Part shown: positions 28,201-40,456 of the stretch, in pieces
Position numbering within the stretch: the first letter of the stretch is position 1
Layout: the number at the start of each line of letters is the position of its first letter
NCBI GenBank assembly: GCA_038380795.1
Contig: CM076267.1
Span: 38,068,232 to 38,132,231 of the forward strand
Source of the DNA: Pyrocephalus nanus
Taxonomy: Eukaryota; Chordata; Aves; Passeriformes; Tyrannidae
Reading direction: 5' to 3'
Length of the DNA: 64,000 nucleotides
Program-made: the position numbers and the translations under genes
The notes under the pieces: model-generated
What the model saw: the letters and a program-made list of their open reading frames with translations, nothing else
Database searches by the model: none
What the model was told of the DNA's origin: nothing

Positions 28201-29499
28201 TTTTTCCAACTACCTCCTAAGTCAATTTTAAAGAGGTTACCGATCCTGCTACTTTGCTACAGCACACACGTGTTGATGTTCCCCTTCAAGGAAAATGACT
28301 ACGGAGCTCAATATATAGTCATTTATGGAAAGGGTTCCCACCCCCACCTTCCCCTTCCAAGAATCTGGATGTGTGAAGACAGACATTTCTTTGAGAGGAA
28401 GGATAAGGCAGAGGTTAATTTCATCTGCATGAGCCAGTATAGGATAAGCTTTTGGAAATATTGTGGAGCCACATTCTTAATGCCTGGCAAAGTGACTCAT
28501 TCAGAGTCATCACAGGAAAGGAAGTTGAATAGAATCAAAACCGGAACAGGATGGGGGCTTAAACAGGAGAAAGAAGTGAGAGAAAGGAAACTGGATTGTT
28601 TAAAGTAGGCTGAGGTTACAAGTTCTAGAAGGAGATTATTTTTAAAATAAATATAAAAATATATATAGATATGTATGTATATATAAAAATACACGTACGT
28701 ATACATGTATTTACAAAAAACCAGCTTCTTTCTATTTGAAGACAGACTTGTATTTGCAGGTTGTCTTTCAAAGATGCCCGCTGAGGCGTTTGTTTCAGTT
28801 TGAGATGGCATTAACACGGGACGGGGAACAAAAAAGAACCCTCTTGGAGAAATCCACAGATTTTTAACAGCCCTGTTCCTATTCCACACAATAGGAAATT
28901 CCCAGAATATGGAGTTGCACACTCATGTAACCATCCACCCCAAACCAACAAACACACTCCCTAAAGGAACACTGCACAATAAAGAAGACACATTTTTGTT
29001 CCCCCCCAAAAAAAACTCTTCAGTGACTTGTTCTAAAAACTTGGCACAACATGGCAAGGTTTCTCTTCAAACTTTTTTCCAGTGAAGCTTTGGGTGATTG
29101 GCCACCTGATATGTCAATTTTAGCTAAGTCATAGCTAGGTTATTTCAATAAGTAAGTTGCAGCAACCTGCTGCAGAGCACCTCCTCGACTTCCATCACCC
29201 CTGCAAACGTGTTGCTCGTGCAATAGGACGTCCATAGGGGGGAAAAAAAAAAAAAAAGGAATAATTTTGATCCCCAAAGAAGATGAGAAAAAAAATTTTT
29301 TTATAGCATAAAGGCAATATCCAACTGATTTGCAACGCTTTATATTTCAAAATTGTCACCTGTGAGTGAAATTTGATTGTATAATCCAATACCAATGTGT
29401 CACTTTTCATATTCAAATGGATGCATAGAAAGATGAATACACCCATGAAATCATATAACTGAAGAAAATAAACTACAGAGTTAGAAAGGCACGCATGGT

Positions 29500-29500
<1 letters not shown>

Positions 29501-29530
<30 letters not shown>
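29501..29530. repeat. poly(A) tract, 30 nt
   Basis: Uninterrupted run of 30 A, the longest homopolymer in the window. No retroposed gene body or target-site duplication recognised next to it. Its exact length is likely to be unreliable in the assembly. Confidence 0.95.
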
Positions 29531-29533
<3 letters not shown>

Positions 29534-32500
29534 GTAGAATAAATACTTCTAAATCCTCCCAAAAAATGTTTATCTCCTTTTGTGTAATACTCCTTATTTA
29601 ATCCCCAGAGTGACACCTGCTGGATTTCACTAACTCAAACAAAAGGGCAGATATTCCCATTACACAGAACACCTCAGGATGATAACTGCAAAAATGTGCC
29701 ATTTTAGTAATCAAAGCTTGCACAGTATAATATTTTTCCTCCATTTAGGGCAGGAAATAAATACATAGATGCAACCACAGAGGAAGGAAGTATAAAGTCT
29801 AAAGCTCTTACTGATTTCTGAAAGGTATATTTTTATATTTTTATTTAGGAAGACCCATGGAGCAAAACATTTGGTGACAAATTATATTCATTTCAGTAAA
29901 TATAATATGAAAAAATATTTTTAAAGCCTAAAGAACCTGACTTCTGGTATAACAAATATGTTCCCAGTACATCTTTATTTTTTTTAAATCTAATGAAACT
30001 CTAACAGAATTATCAATATTAAAATAATATAAAACTTACTAATAATACTTTGCAAGGTTTTACCACTGAAATGGTGGAGGAAAAAAAATTGAGGGGAAAA
30101 TATAAATGGTAATTCAAGGAGGGACTTTACGGCCATAAAAGCATCAAGTTTTTAGCACAGTTTTCAAGCTGAGAATTATCAAAGAATATGTAGTTTTTGG
30201 GAACTGAAAATATATTTAGCCCCAAAACAGCAGGTACAGCATAGGGTATATAATAGTGCATGAGTAGGTGCTTTGGACATAGCAATAATTAAAAAAATAA
30301 TCACTAATTGCTATGTTTGGCCCCTTGTGCATGGTATTACTGAGAATGGTGTGGGCTTCATTAAACAAAGCCATCACTCATTTTTAGGGGGATATTTTGT
30401 AAATAAGGGCTGTGTGAGCCATGCATAAATCCAGAAATACAACACTGTTTGCTCTTCTAAAATTCAACTGGTTATCCTAATGGTCAGCTACAGCTCAACA
30501 ATGGCCAAAACTGTCAGCAAATTCTCGAGTGACATCTATATGGTATGAAAAGGTAACAGCTTCAGAGACATAATGCAAATTTACCCAAGTTAAGAACCTG
30601 TTTTCTTGTGTTGGAGGGAGAACATTGCTCCTCTCATGGAAAGCCTTTTTTTTGGTGCACTGCAATCAGTTAAGTGCCCTTCAAATGCATCTTCGCAAAG
30701 AAAAGCAACCCAAAATAAATTACTTCTGGACAGTGTATCCTGCAGAAATGATGGAAAGTGTTTGCACAGAACTAGGGCAGAGAAAGGATGACTTTGCTGG
30801 GAAAATGTAAACAGTATAAACAAACTTGGGAGATTGAAGCACTGAGGGCTGTGAAAACAAAACTTTCAAAATGTGAAAGTTCAGCCTTTTAGTTCTGCCC
30901 AGATTCTAATGTAGCACAAAAAGGACTGCTAAGAAGAAATGCTCTAATGGAACTAAATTTCATAAGATCTTCTATTGTACTGCACTGGCTGTGGAATCCT
31001 CCATTATTAAAACAGGTAAGAAATAGGCTATTTTCTGATGCTTTCTGTGAAAGCACATTACACTGAAAACATCTGAGTTGCCAACGTAAGTACAAAACCT
31101 AAAAACAATGCATTGTGCACTCCTATAGAAAGCTTTCTCCATTTTCTTTTAAGTACTGAAAGGAAACAACATTCAAATGTATTCAGTTAAAAATGCTAAC
31201 ACTTGTTGATCATGGCTTTCTAAACAAAGCATGAGGTTTAGGATTAATTTGCTTTGAAAGTCCCTTTAGAAAGGTACATGTTCTCTCTTTAGTTGCTGCA
31301 TTAGCAATAATAGAAGTCAGCATGATATAGACCTGCATACACTGTACACAGAACTAATATATTACATATATTATTATATGTTTAATATTCAAACCCATAC
31401 ATATAAACACTCTTATTTTAGTACCTGAAAGTTATTTGTTTGTCAGCTCACCTCAGTTTTGGTAATAGAAGTGTTCATTCCTTCCTTGACACAGCAGTAT
31501 CAAGGATATAGTTGATTCCAGAGCTCTGACAATTTGCTGCATCAAAAACTTCCCAGAGACAGAGCAATTACTTGAGCAACTAAGAGACTGTTTTCAGTAA
31601 GAGTGAAGCTTAACTGGAAAGTGCTACACGTGGAACTCAAAGAGAGAGCTCTCAGAACAGAGGTAATGCCAATATTGTGTGTGTGCTCCGCAGGACTGAC
31701 AGCTGATCAGAAGCACAGAAGAAATTTTGGTAGCAAATCAAGAACACCGTAAACACGTTGGCAACAGATGGGGAACAACTTCTTAAGAAGAAATTGTGGT
31801 TTTGGGTTTTTTTAACTGTAGACTTGGACTTCTTACTGGAGAAATTCCTTCAATTGCTTTAATAAATAGCTTATGTCCAGCATTTAGCATAGAAGTGACC
31901 AGATATGCACTTTTGAAGTACCACTGTATACACATTATTACTGAAAACATATCGATAGCAATAGTTTCTTCCCAGTGACTGTGGCCTGGTTTGAATCTTT
32001 ATCTGCATGACTTTGTGGACTCTCGTGGGCCCAATCCTACCCAGCTGTGGCATGTGCTGGGAATGCGGTTGGAAGCAGCTGATTACCTTGAATGTAAGAG
32101 AACCAAGCTAGTAATTCTACTGGTGGCAAATGTGTTAGTGTGCTTTCTTCCCTCGGTTTTGTTATTGATTGTATCCTAGCCTAAAATCTGAACTGTAGTA
32201 CCCAGGCAGCCCACAGGAGCAAGCCTGTACTCCCAGGGTAGGTCCCTTCACTGAGCCAGGTATGACACTAGGCAGAACGAGACACACAGATCTGGGTTTT
32301 CCAACTGCAGCGCTCAAAAATTATAGAAGTTACCAAGAAACCAGCTGCCAACAGACTGCAGAATGCAAGTGCTTGGATGGGGGACCCAAAATATCCACAT
32401 ATCTTGCTCTTTGACAGTCGGTGGGGAGATTCCTGCTGGCTCTCAGTGGACCAGGATTTCAACAGTTGTGTTGTATCATGAAAACCCTACTCAAAGGGAC

Positions 32501-34189
32501 AAACACTACATTTCTTAACACAGAGAAAGACTCCAACTGTTCAGAAATTCAGGGTACAGTAACATTTGAAGTTGACAGGACACACATCATGCCATTCTTG
32601 AACTTGCAATGAATGTTATGTATTCAGGTACTCAGTTTTGTCCAGTAAAAAGTGCAGTGACACTGTTCTACGCTGCTGTCCTGCTGCTGTCTTTGCTCAG
32701 TCTGCAGATAACGTAGATTCTGACCTCAAACCTGCAAACACCCCTGACACTTCCCATGTGTGCACCTCAACCTACACCAGCTACTTGAGAAAAACCCAAC
32801 AAGTAAGAATCTAGTTGAAACACTGCAGTTTTCCCAACTGGACTGATGGTTAAAACAACATGAACACCTTTTATCCGAAGTGCCCCCTTCTTTGACTCAG
32901 TGTCACCCAGTGCCCTTTGTGCGGAAGATTTTAAGAGTTGGATAAAGACTTTGGGATTGCTCCCATCTGCAGTGAAGTCAACGAGAGCTTGTGCAGACTG
33001 CAGAAGTAAATACTGTGAAAATAGAGATATTTTTTTTTTAATTGAGAATTTCAGACAGTATTGCAGCATGTGCACTTTGAAGGAAAACACATGGATTCAG
33101 ATCTGATCGTGCTCCTATTTATCTAGATCTTAGAGGACCTCCTTTCACCCCATTGAAAGGACTTGGGATTCAGAGTACATCATTGATCTGAATAGGTTTA
33201 AACTGTTCTATGCATTAGTACTGCAAATGAATGACAAGATCCCCAGTAGGCACAATAGGACTGGAAAGACTCCGCATTGGCGCAATTGTGAGAGCAGCAA
33301 AGTCCATCCCCAAGGTATCTGGCATAAATTAGTTACTTATCTCTATTAGTATTGCATTCTCGACCCCTACAAACCAGATGGATAACTAAATGAGATTGTA
33401 GATCAAATTCAAGTGTGATTTACAGCCTAAAAAGATTTGTTTTCCTGATTCCACAGATCCATTGCTTACAACACACGAGCAAATGACTAGAATGAACAAC
33501 CTCAGTACCGCAACCGCGTTTGTAAAACCAGAAGGTACCTCATCTCTTTTGGAAAGCTGAAGAAGTGACAAGACTGTTAACTGCCTTTTAGCTGATACTT
33601 GAAGGCACAGAATCACACACTTCCCACCGTTCAGTGGTTTCTCAGAGAAAAGGAAGTAGCTGACAATCACCTGCCAATAAATCAGCTTGGTGTTTGCGGT
33701 CAGAAACCTCAAATAGTAACACCCTGGCACGCGACAGGCTTCAAACTCAGCCCAACTTTTCCTCAGGCAAACAGAAAGTCCAAACAAAACAGGAGCGTTA
33801 CCTTTTTAGCTGCGTAATTACAACACAGAATCTAATTATGAAACAGCTCAAGTATGACTTCTTTCTGGTACAATAAGATTAAAGAAATATTCCGGAAGAA
33901 AATCCACACCACTTCATCACCTAATTCAGCCTGTCTTGAAAGAGCTGCAGTTGCACTGAGTTAGTTTTAAGGACCCTTTTCAAGCCAATGAGCCTTCAAT
34001 TCTCTCCAGATGCAAAGACAGAAATTTGGTTAGTTAATATTAGAGGTTTGAGACAGAATCCTCAAAGTGCTACTTAGAGCATTTTAACTCCCTTCCTACC
34101 TGTTTATTCTATCAAGGATAGGTATAACAACACCAGTCATAAAAGCAGCTCAACATTTCGCTCACTAAAAATAAACGGAGGTTTTCCTC

Positions 34190-34860
34190 ATACCCCTTTC
34201 TCCCTGCAGATCCTGTATCACAACGCCTCGGCGAAAAGCAAAAGCGCTGCACACACGCGCAACTATCAAAGCGTTCAGACGGCACACAAAAACTGCTGTT
34301 CCCGGGCGAAACAATGACACTGTTTTCCATCGGTACTCACCGCGTTGAGATTTTTGCGGGGACGCTTTCAGGCAGAGCGGCGGGAGAGCTCGCTTTCTCC
34401 CTCGGCGGCCAAAGTGGAGCTGCGAGCGCCTGCCCGGAGGTGCCGCCGGGTGTAATCCAGAGCCCGGGCTGCGGGAGCGGCGGCTCGGGGGGCAGCGCTG
34501 CCGCGGGAGCGCCGGGAGCGTGTCCGGGGGAGCGCGGAGCGGCGGCAGCAGCGAAACATCAGAGCTTCCTGTTACATCACCCGACCCCGCCTGCGCCCGG
34601 CGTTGAGTTACTTTTCTCTCTCGAATGGCACGTCCCGGAGAAGCCGGGCTCTCCTCTGGCATTCGTGCCCCAGTCCCTGCCATCTGCTCCCCGGCTCTGC
34701 CCGCACCTTGCCCCGGGGCGGCTCCGGCTCACCCGTCCCAATTTAAAGCTCTGAAACCGCTGGCGAAACGCTCGCTCGCTGCTCTGTTGGAAAGGAGGAG
34801 ACCACGGGACTCGTCCTTTCGCGTATCGAGCCAGTGAGATTCGCCCTCCTCCTCCTCCAA
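34190..34860 (-). promoter_or_regulatory. CALCRL: CpG island 1, probable CALCRL promoter
   Basis: A sharp rise in G+C and in CpG dinucleotides in an otherwise AT-rich locus (gcggcggctcgg, gccgccggg and similar). It lies upstream of CALCRL coding exon 1 and contains a strong minus-strand donor, AACGCG|GTGAGTACC, at 34341/34340. On the minus strand an ETS-type motif, AACAGGAAG, is at 34573-34565 with a cAMP-element-like tgatgtaac just before it; a TTTAAA element is near 34744. ETS sites are typical of endothelial promoters, which fits CALCRL expression. The transcription start itself is not determined. Confidence 0.7.
34341..34560 (-). other. CALCRL: Putative CALCRL non-coding first exon (5' limit unknown)
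   Basis: Inferred from the consensus donor GTGAGT directly after 34341 on the minus strand, inside CpG island 1. The right-hand limit given is arbitrary because the start site cannot be read from sequence. Joining to the 1823 acceptor would produce a 5' UTR followed by the 1774 ATG. A long upstream open frame runs through this GC-rich exon, but I regard it as compositional. Confidence 0.5.
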
Positions 34861-36394
34861 CTAGACCCAGAGAAATAAATTCGTTTGGATCTTTATTGAG
34901 AGACAATACACAAGAGCTGCTTCCTCAGTGTGACTGACGTGACCCACCTCTGCCAGCAACTGCAGGGGCTACATTACATCCCAGGCTATAAGTGCTGACA
35001 AGCTCTACAGAGAAATACTTCTACTCCTCAAATGTTAAGCTGCGGCAAAGGTCAGAATCAAAGTTTTCAAATTCAAGAGAGTGCATAATTTCAAGTGACA
35101 CTTTGATTTGCACTCAAGAAAAAAAAACTATTTAAATAAATAAGACGTTGGATTTCTTGGGTACAAAAAAGGCAACAGGAACATTAATATTGCTTCACAG
35201 ATCTCTAGGTTACATTTTTGTAAGCGCTGGGGATTTGAAAAAGCACAAGTATGAGCTGCCTGGTTTGAAAACTGCCATAGTGGAGACAAAACAAAATTAA
35301 TGGCAATCCTTCCACTATCTGCAAAGAAATTTGTATTGGGACCTAAAAATGTTTCTGTGAGAGCATGTATCACTTGTTCTTTGTACAATCAATACCTGTG
35401 CTATAGACAGGATCTGTGCCCACCAATTCAGTGGGCAGTTACTGTGTGGGCATGAACAATAATACTATGCTGGAGCATTAAGCTGGAACACCAGTACCTC
35501 TTATGGAATACCATGAGGACCTCCCAAAGGTCATAAGGACCTATCAAAATGATGCCCTTTAATTTGCTCATAAAACAAGACAAAGTATTCTACTTACTTC
35601 TCTCTACCTGTCACTCGTTCACTCTTTTTTGCCAGCAGAATCATTTGTGGAACACACTGTGAACTGGATGAGGGAATTCATCTGGCTGTTGAAAACCTTT
35701 TCCTCCAAAAGGAAAACAGCGAGAAACCCAAAACTAAGCAGGAAAACCTCCCACAAACCAACCAAACATACAAACAAAAACCAAAAAAAAAAAACCACCC
35801 CAGACCTAATTCAGGGTCAGGAAAAAATGGAAGAGGGAAAAGAGAGGGGTAGGGACACTTTCAATCCATACAGCCACTGGACAATATGACTTGTGAAATC
35901 ACACTCCGAGGTTACCAAAAGAGCAGGCATACGACTTGAATATTCATTTGGCACAGGAGAGTGTTGGTGCTTCTAGGATCTCACATTAACAGGAGAATGT
36001 CTGAGTTTTATAACCAGTGAAGAACTAAGAACTGGCACTCTAAACCTCTAGGCAATGTAAACAGATATAAAATGGGGATTAGCTCTGTTTCTGAACAGCG
36101 ATGGAAATTAACTGTCATTAATTGGTGTCACCTCAGGTTGTGGAATTTCATCGTAAGTGAGCCTGGGAGTATTACTTGGGCCAGTTAGGTCTAGTTTATG
36201 GATTACAACATGGTACATCACACATTGTAATTTAGAAAATTGCACGTGCTCAAGACAGGCATCTGAATCAGCCAGAGAGTTGTATCACACGGGCCATGTT
36301 TGACTTGGCACGTCAAATGTTATTTTGCTTGCTTGCTTCTTTGTTTTAATTATTATTTACAAAGTCTCGTATTCTACGTGTTCAGCTATCATGG
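34861..36394. other. Stretch between the two CpG islands
   Basis: AT-rich sequence with an A/C-rich low-complexity patch at about 35700-35810. No exon with paired splice sites or recognisable protein was found. Confidence 0.5.
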
Positions 36395-36760
36395 AAGCTT
36401 ACTTGCTCCTGGCGTACAGGCTCCCGAGACCCCTCAGCTGGTGCAGGTTGCTCTTCAGAGATGCACCGGCTCCCGGAATTTCTTCGTCTCCCCCTCCTCC
36501 GGCTGCAAGGTGCATAAATTACACCCGTACGGGAAGCGAGCACTTCAAAAGGGACCTAAATGTGGGAAATTCGAGCGGGAGAAGGCTAAAATCCGCGCGC
36601 GAAGAAAGCCAATCTTTAATTCCCTCCCTTTTAGCACGCAGGGACTGACCCGGCCGGCTCTCGCCGCACCGCGCGCCCCACCTCGCGGCTTCCCGCGGGA
36701 TAAACAGAGCCACGGGAACCCCCACACTGCTTTAGGAAGGATAAAGAACTCCTCGTGGGT
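36395..36760 (-). promoter_or_regulatory. CALCRL: CpG island 2, candidate alternative CALCRL promoter
   Basis: A second CpG-dense patch (cgcgcgaag, ggccggctctcgccgcaccgcg, ttcccgcggg) about 2 kb further upstream of CALCRL. On the minus strand it ends in CAGGAGCAA|GTAAGC (exon end 36403, donor 36402/36401), a good splice donor for an alternative non-coding first exon. It could instead serve an unannotated non-coding transcript. Placement between the TFPI 3' end and CALCRL is direct; promoter use is inferred. Confidence 0.5.
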
Positions 36761-36825
36761 AAAGCATTATCATCGCGGGTGGACAAACAGAAATTGTAAA
36801 TTCGTATTCCACTTCACTCGAACCT

Positions 36826-36878
36826 GTTTTGTTTGTTTTTGTTTTTGTTTTGTTTTGTTGTTGTTGTTTGTTTTTTTC
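36826..36878. repeat. T/G-rich (GTTTT)n and (GTT)n low-complexity tract
   Basis: Runs of gtttt and gttgttgtt units spanning about 53 nt next to CpG island 2. Seen directly. Confidence 0.9.
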
Positions 36879-39800
36879 CTTTAGAGATGCTACTGAAAAC
36901 AACCAGCTGTGAGACATAACCCTTGTGTCAACTGCAGTGTGTTTGATGGGTAGGACCTAAAAAGACCAAAACTTGCTCAAAATGTAAACGAAAATCTGTC
37001 GGCTTTGCTATTATAGGTGGATTGGAGGTGCAGAGAGAGAGAGATGCTGCCTCAAATGAACTGGAAATAAAAGAGAAGCAGGGGGGAGAAAATAAAAAGG
37101 AGAAAAAGGAAGGCATACCAGTGAAAATGTAAGGAAAAAAATAATGAATAGAAAGATAATTAATTGTTTCTCAAAGATATTTTGCTTCATGATCTGCATG
37201 TATTAAGGACACATACCAAGTTACTGCAGGTCAGATGACATGTGGAAACTCACCAGACCTCTGTAAAATCTCTTCAGCTTGTTGGCTCCTTATCACAGAG
37301 CTGGGGAGAAAATTCCTCCAAAGCAACTGGGGCAGACTCTGGAATGAAATGACTGGATGAATGGACTCTAGTTAATTGGAACTGTACAGTCACTGTAACA
37401 CATCTTCAGGATTCTGTGATCTGATTCCCTATGTCATGCCTCAGTTATTCCCCCTTCTACATTTATCCTGTAATTATCTTTGGGAAATACTTAGATCTCT
37501 GTCTTTATTCTTGCATTTGGTTGTTCTGCAGATACCCAGGATAGAGGGATGAAAAGAAGTGAAGGAAGGGCACAGAAGGGACTTGTAATGTTGGTGAAGA
37601 TCATATCACGTCACATTGCAGTTTGGACTTTTTATGGTAAAAAACTAATTCAATGCACTGTAGAGCTAAACCAAAACAAGACAGGAAGACAGATGGGTAA
37701 CTGGTATGGCAGCCAAACAGAGTAAATGCCCCAAGAGCAGCTTGCACTCTCAGATCAGTTTTTACAGTGCCTACAACACTCCAGTTTTCATTCTCATTGC
37801 ACTAACAAGTCTGACAGATAAATCACTTTGTAATGTTTTCTTAGTCAATCAAAACAGAGGTGCTTTTGGGATGCTAGAACTATAAATTCTATTCTGTATC
37901 CACAAGGACATAAGAGATCCCTCACTGGATCACCTGTTTAATTTAGGACAACGTAAGTGGTGGGTGGGAAAGGATGGGGAAGCCCCTGTTAGTCCTGTCC
38001 TGGCTACTCCAGTTCTGGGAGAAATCTGCAGAGTCTTGGGAGCAACTGAGGACTCTCACTGAGAAGACCCTGTTAATTTGCAGTAGAGTTCAGCAAGCAG
38101 GAGGCTTATAAGAATGGGGAGCAGCCACAGAGCCAGATTGCTCCTGGGACACAGAGGATGACTTTTCCTAGGCTTCCAGGGTATATTTTGTAGGTGCTGA
38201 ATCCAGGCAGCCAGGGACAAGTCACTGGACCAAGAGGGAGGCTGAAGGAGAGATACTGCCACGAAATGACCCGGGGATCACAAGAGACAATCTGCACATA
38301 AATTAATCTATTCATTGCTATCCTTTATATAGATTGTCTCATTCAGAATATTCTGTTTCAGAAAGTCTATCATTCTAGGTTTTAATCTAATAAATCTTAC
38401 AAGCCTTATATATTTTTTGTAGTGTTCTTGGTGGGACTGCTTAAAAAAATAACATGGACAAACCCCTTCCCCTTCCTCCCAACCACTGCAAGACTCTGAT
38501 CAGAGTCCCACCACAAGTGGAAACATCACCAGGTTTAGAGCTGGAGTCACAACTGGGCAGAGGACACTGCCTCAGAAACAGCTCTGTCCCCAGCACCTTT
38601 ATTTAGGCTTGATGCTGGGGAAAAATGCACCTTAAGGAAACACTGCCACCAACAATGCAGATCCCTGTAACCACTGGAGCTATCACAATGTTGCACTTCT
38701 GCTACTAAAGAATGAGTTTAATTCTCTTTGACACAAAAGCTCTAGAAAATGTTTTAGTTTAATACACTTACTTCAGCTCTGTCTCCACTTTAAGGTATAT
38801 AATGTAATTATGTAAATTTTAATACTGAGAGCCCAGGGGAAATTATTATGACTAAAAATGGAAGGTTAGATATTTTTACTCCCTTCACCATAAAATTTAC
38901 GCAAGGAGAGCTGCAAACTTTTGTGCCCTCCCCTGCATCCCCAGCCAGGCAGACACAAGCCAGTGTCAGTGTAAAAGCAGAGTAACTGTAACATTAGTGG
39001 CTTGTTCAGCCACCTGGTAAATCCTGACCCTCCCAAACCAGCTGTGTCTGAAGCAACTCACCTTTTGGAGGCCACGCAAACTACTCTGCAAAGGCAATTG
39101 CCATGAGACTAGTGGGAAGGCCTGGCAGCAGCTTAAACCATAGGCTCTACACTCATCTGCAATGGCAAATTCCAGCTGCTCCAAGTATTTAACCTCCTGC
39201 TTTGCTCCTGTGCAGTGCAACTCACATCTACAGACTCAACTCCTGGTGCACGAAGGACAAAACAACACGTGGCGAAAAAGGTCAAAGTAGGGAACTAGAA
39301 TGGTAAGATATCAAATGGGAACTCAAACTGGGAGATAACAATGCACCAAATAATTCTGTGTACAGTAGCCTGTGGAGTTTAGAGGTTTCCCGACAGAACT
39401 GCACTTGCCTGATTTATGCAGTTATTGCACTGCAAGTCTGGTGCTCAAACATTTTATATGACAAGACTCTAAATGAAGTTTTGTCTGAGCTACACTCCTG
39501 TTCCATAAGAATTTTTCCAATCAGACTTAATAGGTCCTAGGTAAAAGAAACATGAAAGGACTTAAGCACCAGAGAAGACATTTGAATACAATTTCGTATA
39601 AAAATCTGACTTCTACTTACCCCCTCACTCTGATATTTAGAATGCGTAATTGCTTACATTTTCAGCAGTAAAGCTTAGCCATGAGTCTAATTCATTTACA
39701 AGGACAAAAGTTAGCGATCCCAATATATATATTTTTAAATCATTGCAAATATTTGCCACATTGTTTAACACATTTACAGCTTTAACTGTAATCTTTTTAT

Positions 39801-40343
39801 AGGTATCGGTGTGTTAATTCTGATCTCACATTCACTTTACAATACTGTAATTATATGCACTTCAACGGAGTTAAATCTAGCCTGCATAATCTAAAATAAA
39901 TGTGATTCAAACAAATCCAGTGTCTATTTCCTCTTTATAGCACAGACTTTTAATCATGGATGGAAACTATCATGCTTGACAAGTGATGATTCTTTACAGG
40001 CATTATGCTTTCTTTAGTACAAAAATAGAATTCAAAGAGAATAATGGGGTAATAAAGTGAATCTGAATCTTGTCTACCTTTTAACCATTGTGAATTATAT
40101 ACTCACACAGACTGTTGACCTGTTGCAGCTCTGACAATTATATACAACCAAACTACATTTTAAAACCCTTTATCAAAGTAAGAGATAACATTTAGTAACA
40201 TAAATGGGGAATATATAGTAAAAATTTAAGCAGCTTAATAATACGTAATCAAAATAATCAGGACAGTAAATATATTTTAATGGTGTACACTGAAGACTTT
40301 CATTCACAGGTGAAGAGCAGTTTACTTCATGTTTCCATAAAAA
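36879..40343. other. TFPI 3' UTR / TFPI-CALCRL intergenic region
   Basis: Lies between the TFPI stop (40344) and CpG island 2. For TFPI 3'-end formation on the minus strand I see an ATTAAA at 40281-40276, only about 63 nt past the stop, and an AATAAA at 38603-38598 that would give a 3' UTR of about 1.7 kb. Which is used cannot be told. A short GA-repeat is at about 37035-37045. No other gene recognised. Confidence 0.5.
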
Positions 40344-40456
40344 TCAGAGCTGTACTCTTTCAGGGATGATTTCCTCTCCCAGAACCTTTACTGACTGTTT
40401 CCTTCTTTTCTTCTTGATTTTTATTAACTTTCTTCCACCTTTTTTCTTATTGAACC
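40344..40456 (-). CDS. TFPI: TFPI last exon: basic C-terminal tail and stop
   Basis: Follows a TTATCTTTAG acceptor on the minus strand and is entered in phase 1, the G of K3 completing GGG. It encodes GFNKKKGGRKLIKIKKKRRK, then QSVKVLGEEIIPERVQL and TGA at 40346-40344. The Lys/Arg-rich cluster aligns with the human TFPI-alpha tail, which carries the same GF..., GG.LIK.K.KRKKQ.VK and EEI landmarks. In the family this tail binds heparan sulfate, protein S partners and the factor V acidic region. This is therefore the alpha-type end. No hydrophobic GPI signal is present here. Confidence 0.93.

Larger units (their letters stand above)
1824..34340. other. Long CALCRL 5'-UTR intron
   Basis: About 32.5 kb separates the start-codon exon from the nearest good upstream donor (34340/34339). 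The stretch is AT-rich, with many A and T runs, microsatellites and a few local duplications (listed separately). None of the open frames within it shows a recognisable domain, long conserved composition or paired splice sites with phase logic. I saw no tRNA, rRNA, intact transposon or processed gene copy. Additional non-coding CALCRL 5' exons may be present, but I cannot identify them from sequence alone. Confidence 0.6.

Noticed and set aside
29501..29530. Poly(A) tract as the tail of a retroposed gene
   Set aside because: No gene-like sequence precedes it and no flanking duplication was found.
34165..34683. 172-residue minus-strand open frame rich in Pro, Arg, Ser in CpG island 1
   Set aside because: It is compositional: GC-rich DNA lacks stop codons, no domain is recognisable, and it runs through the proposed splice donor. 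At most it is a long upstream open frame in the CALCRL 5' UTR.
36300..36884. 194-residue plus-strand open frame across CpG island 2
   Set aside because: Low-complexity end (Phe/Cys/Val from the T/G-rich tract), no recognisable domain, and open in several frames because of GC-rich sequence.
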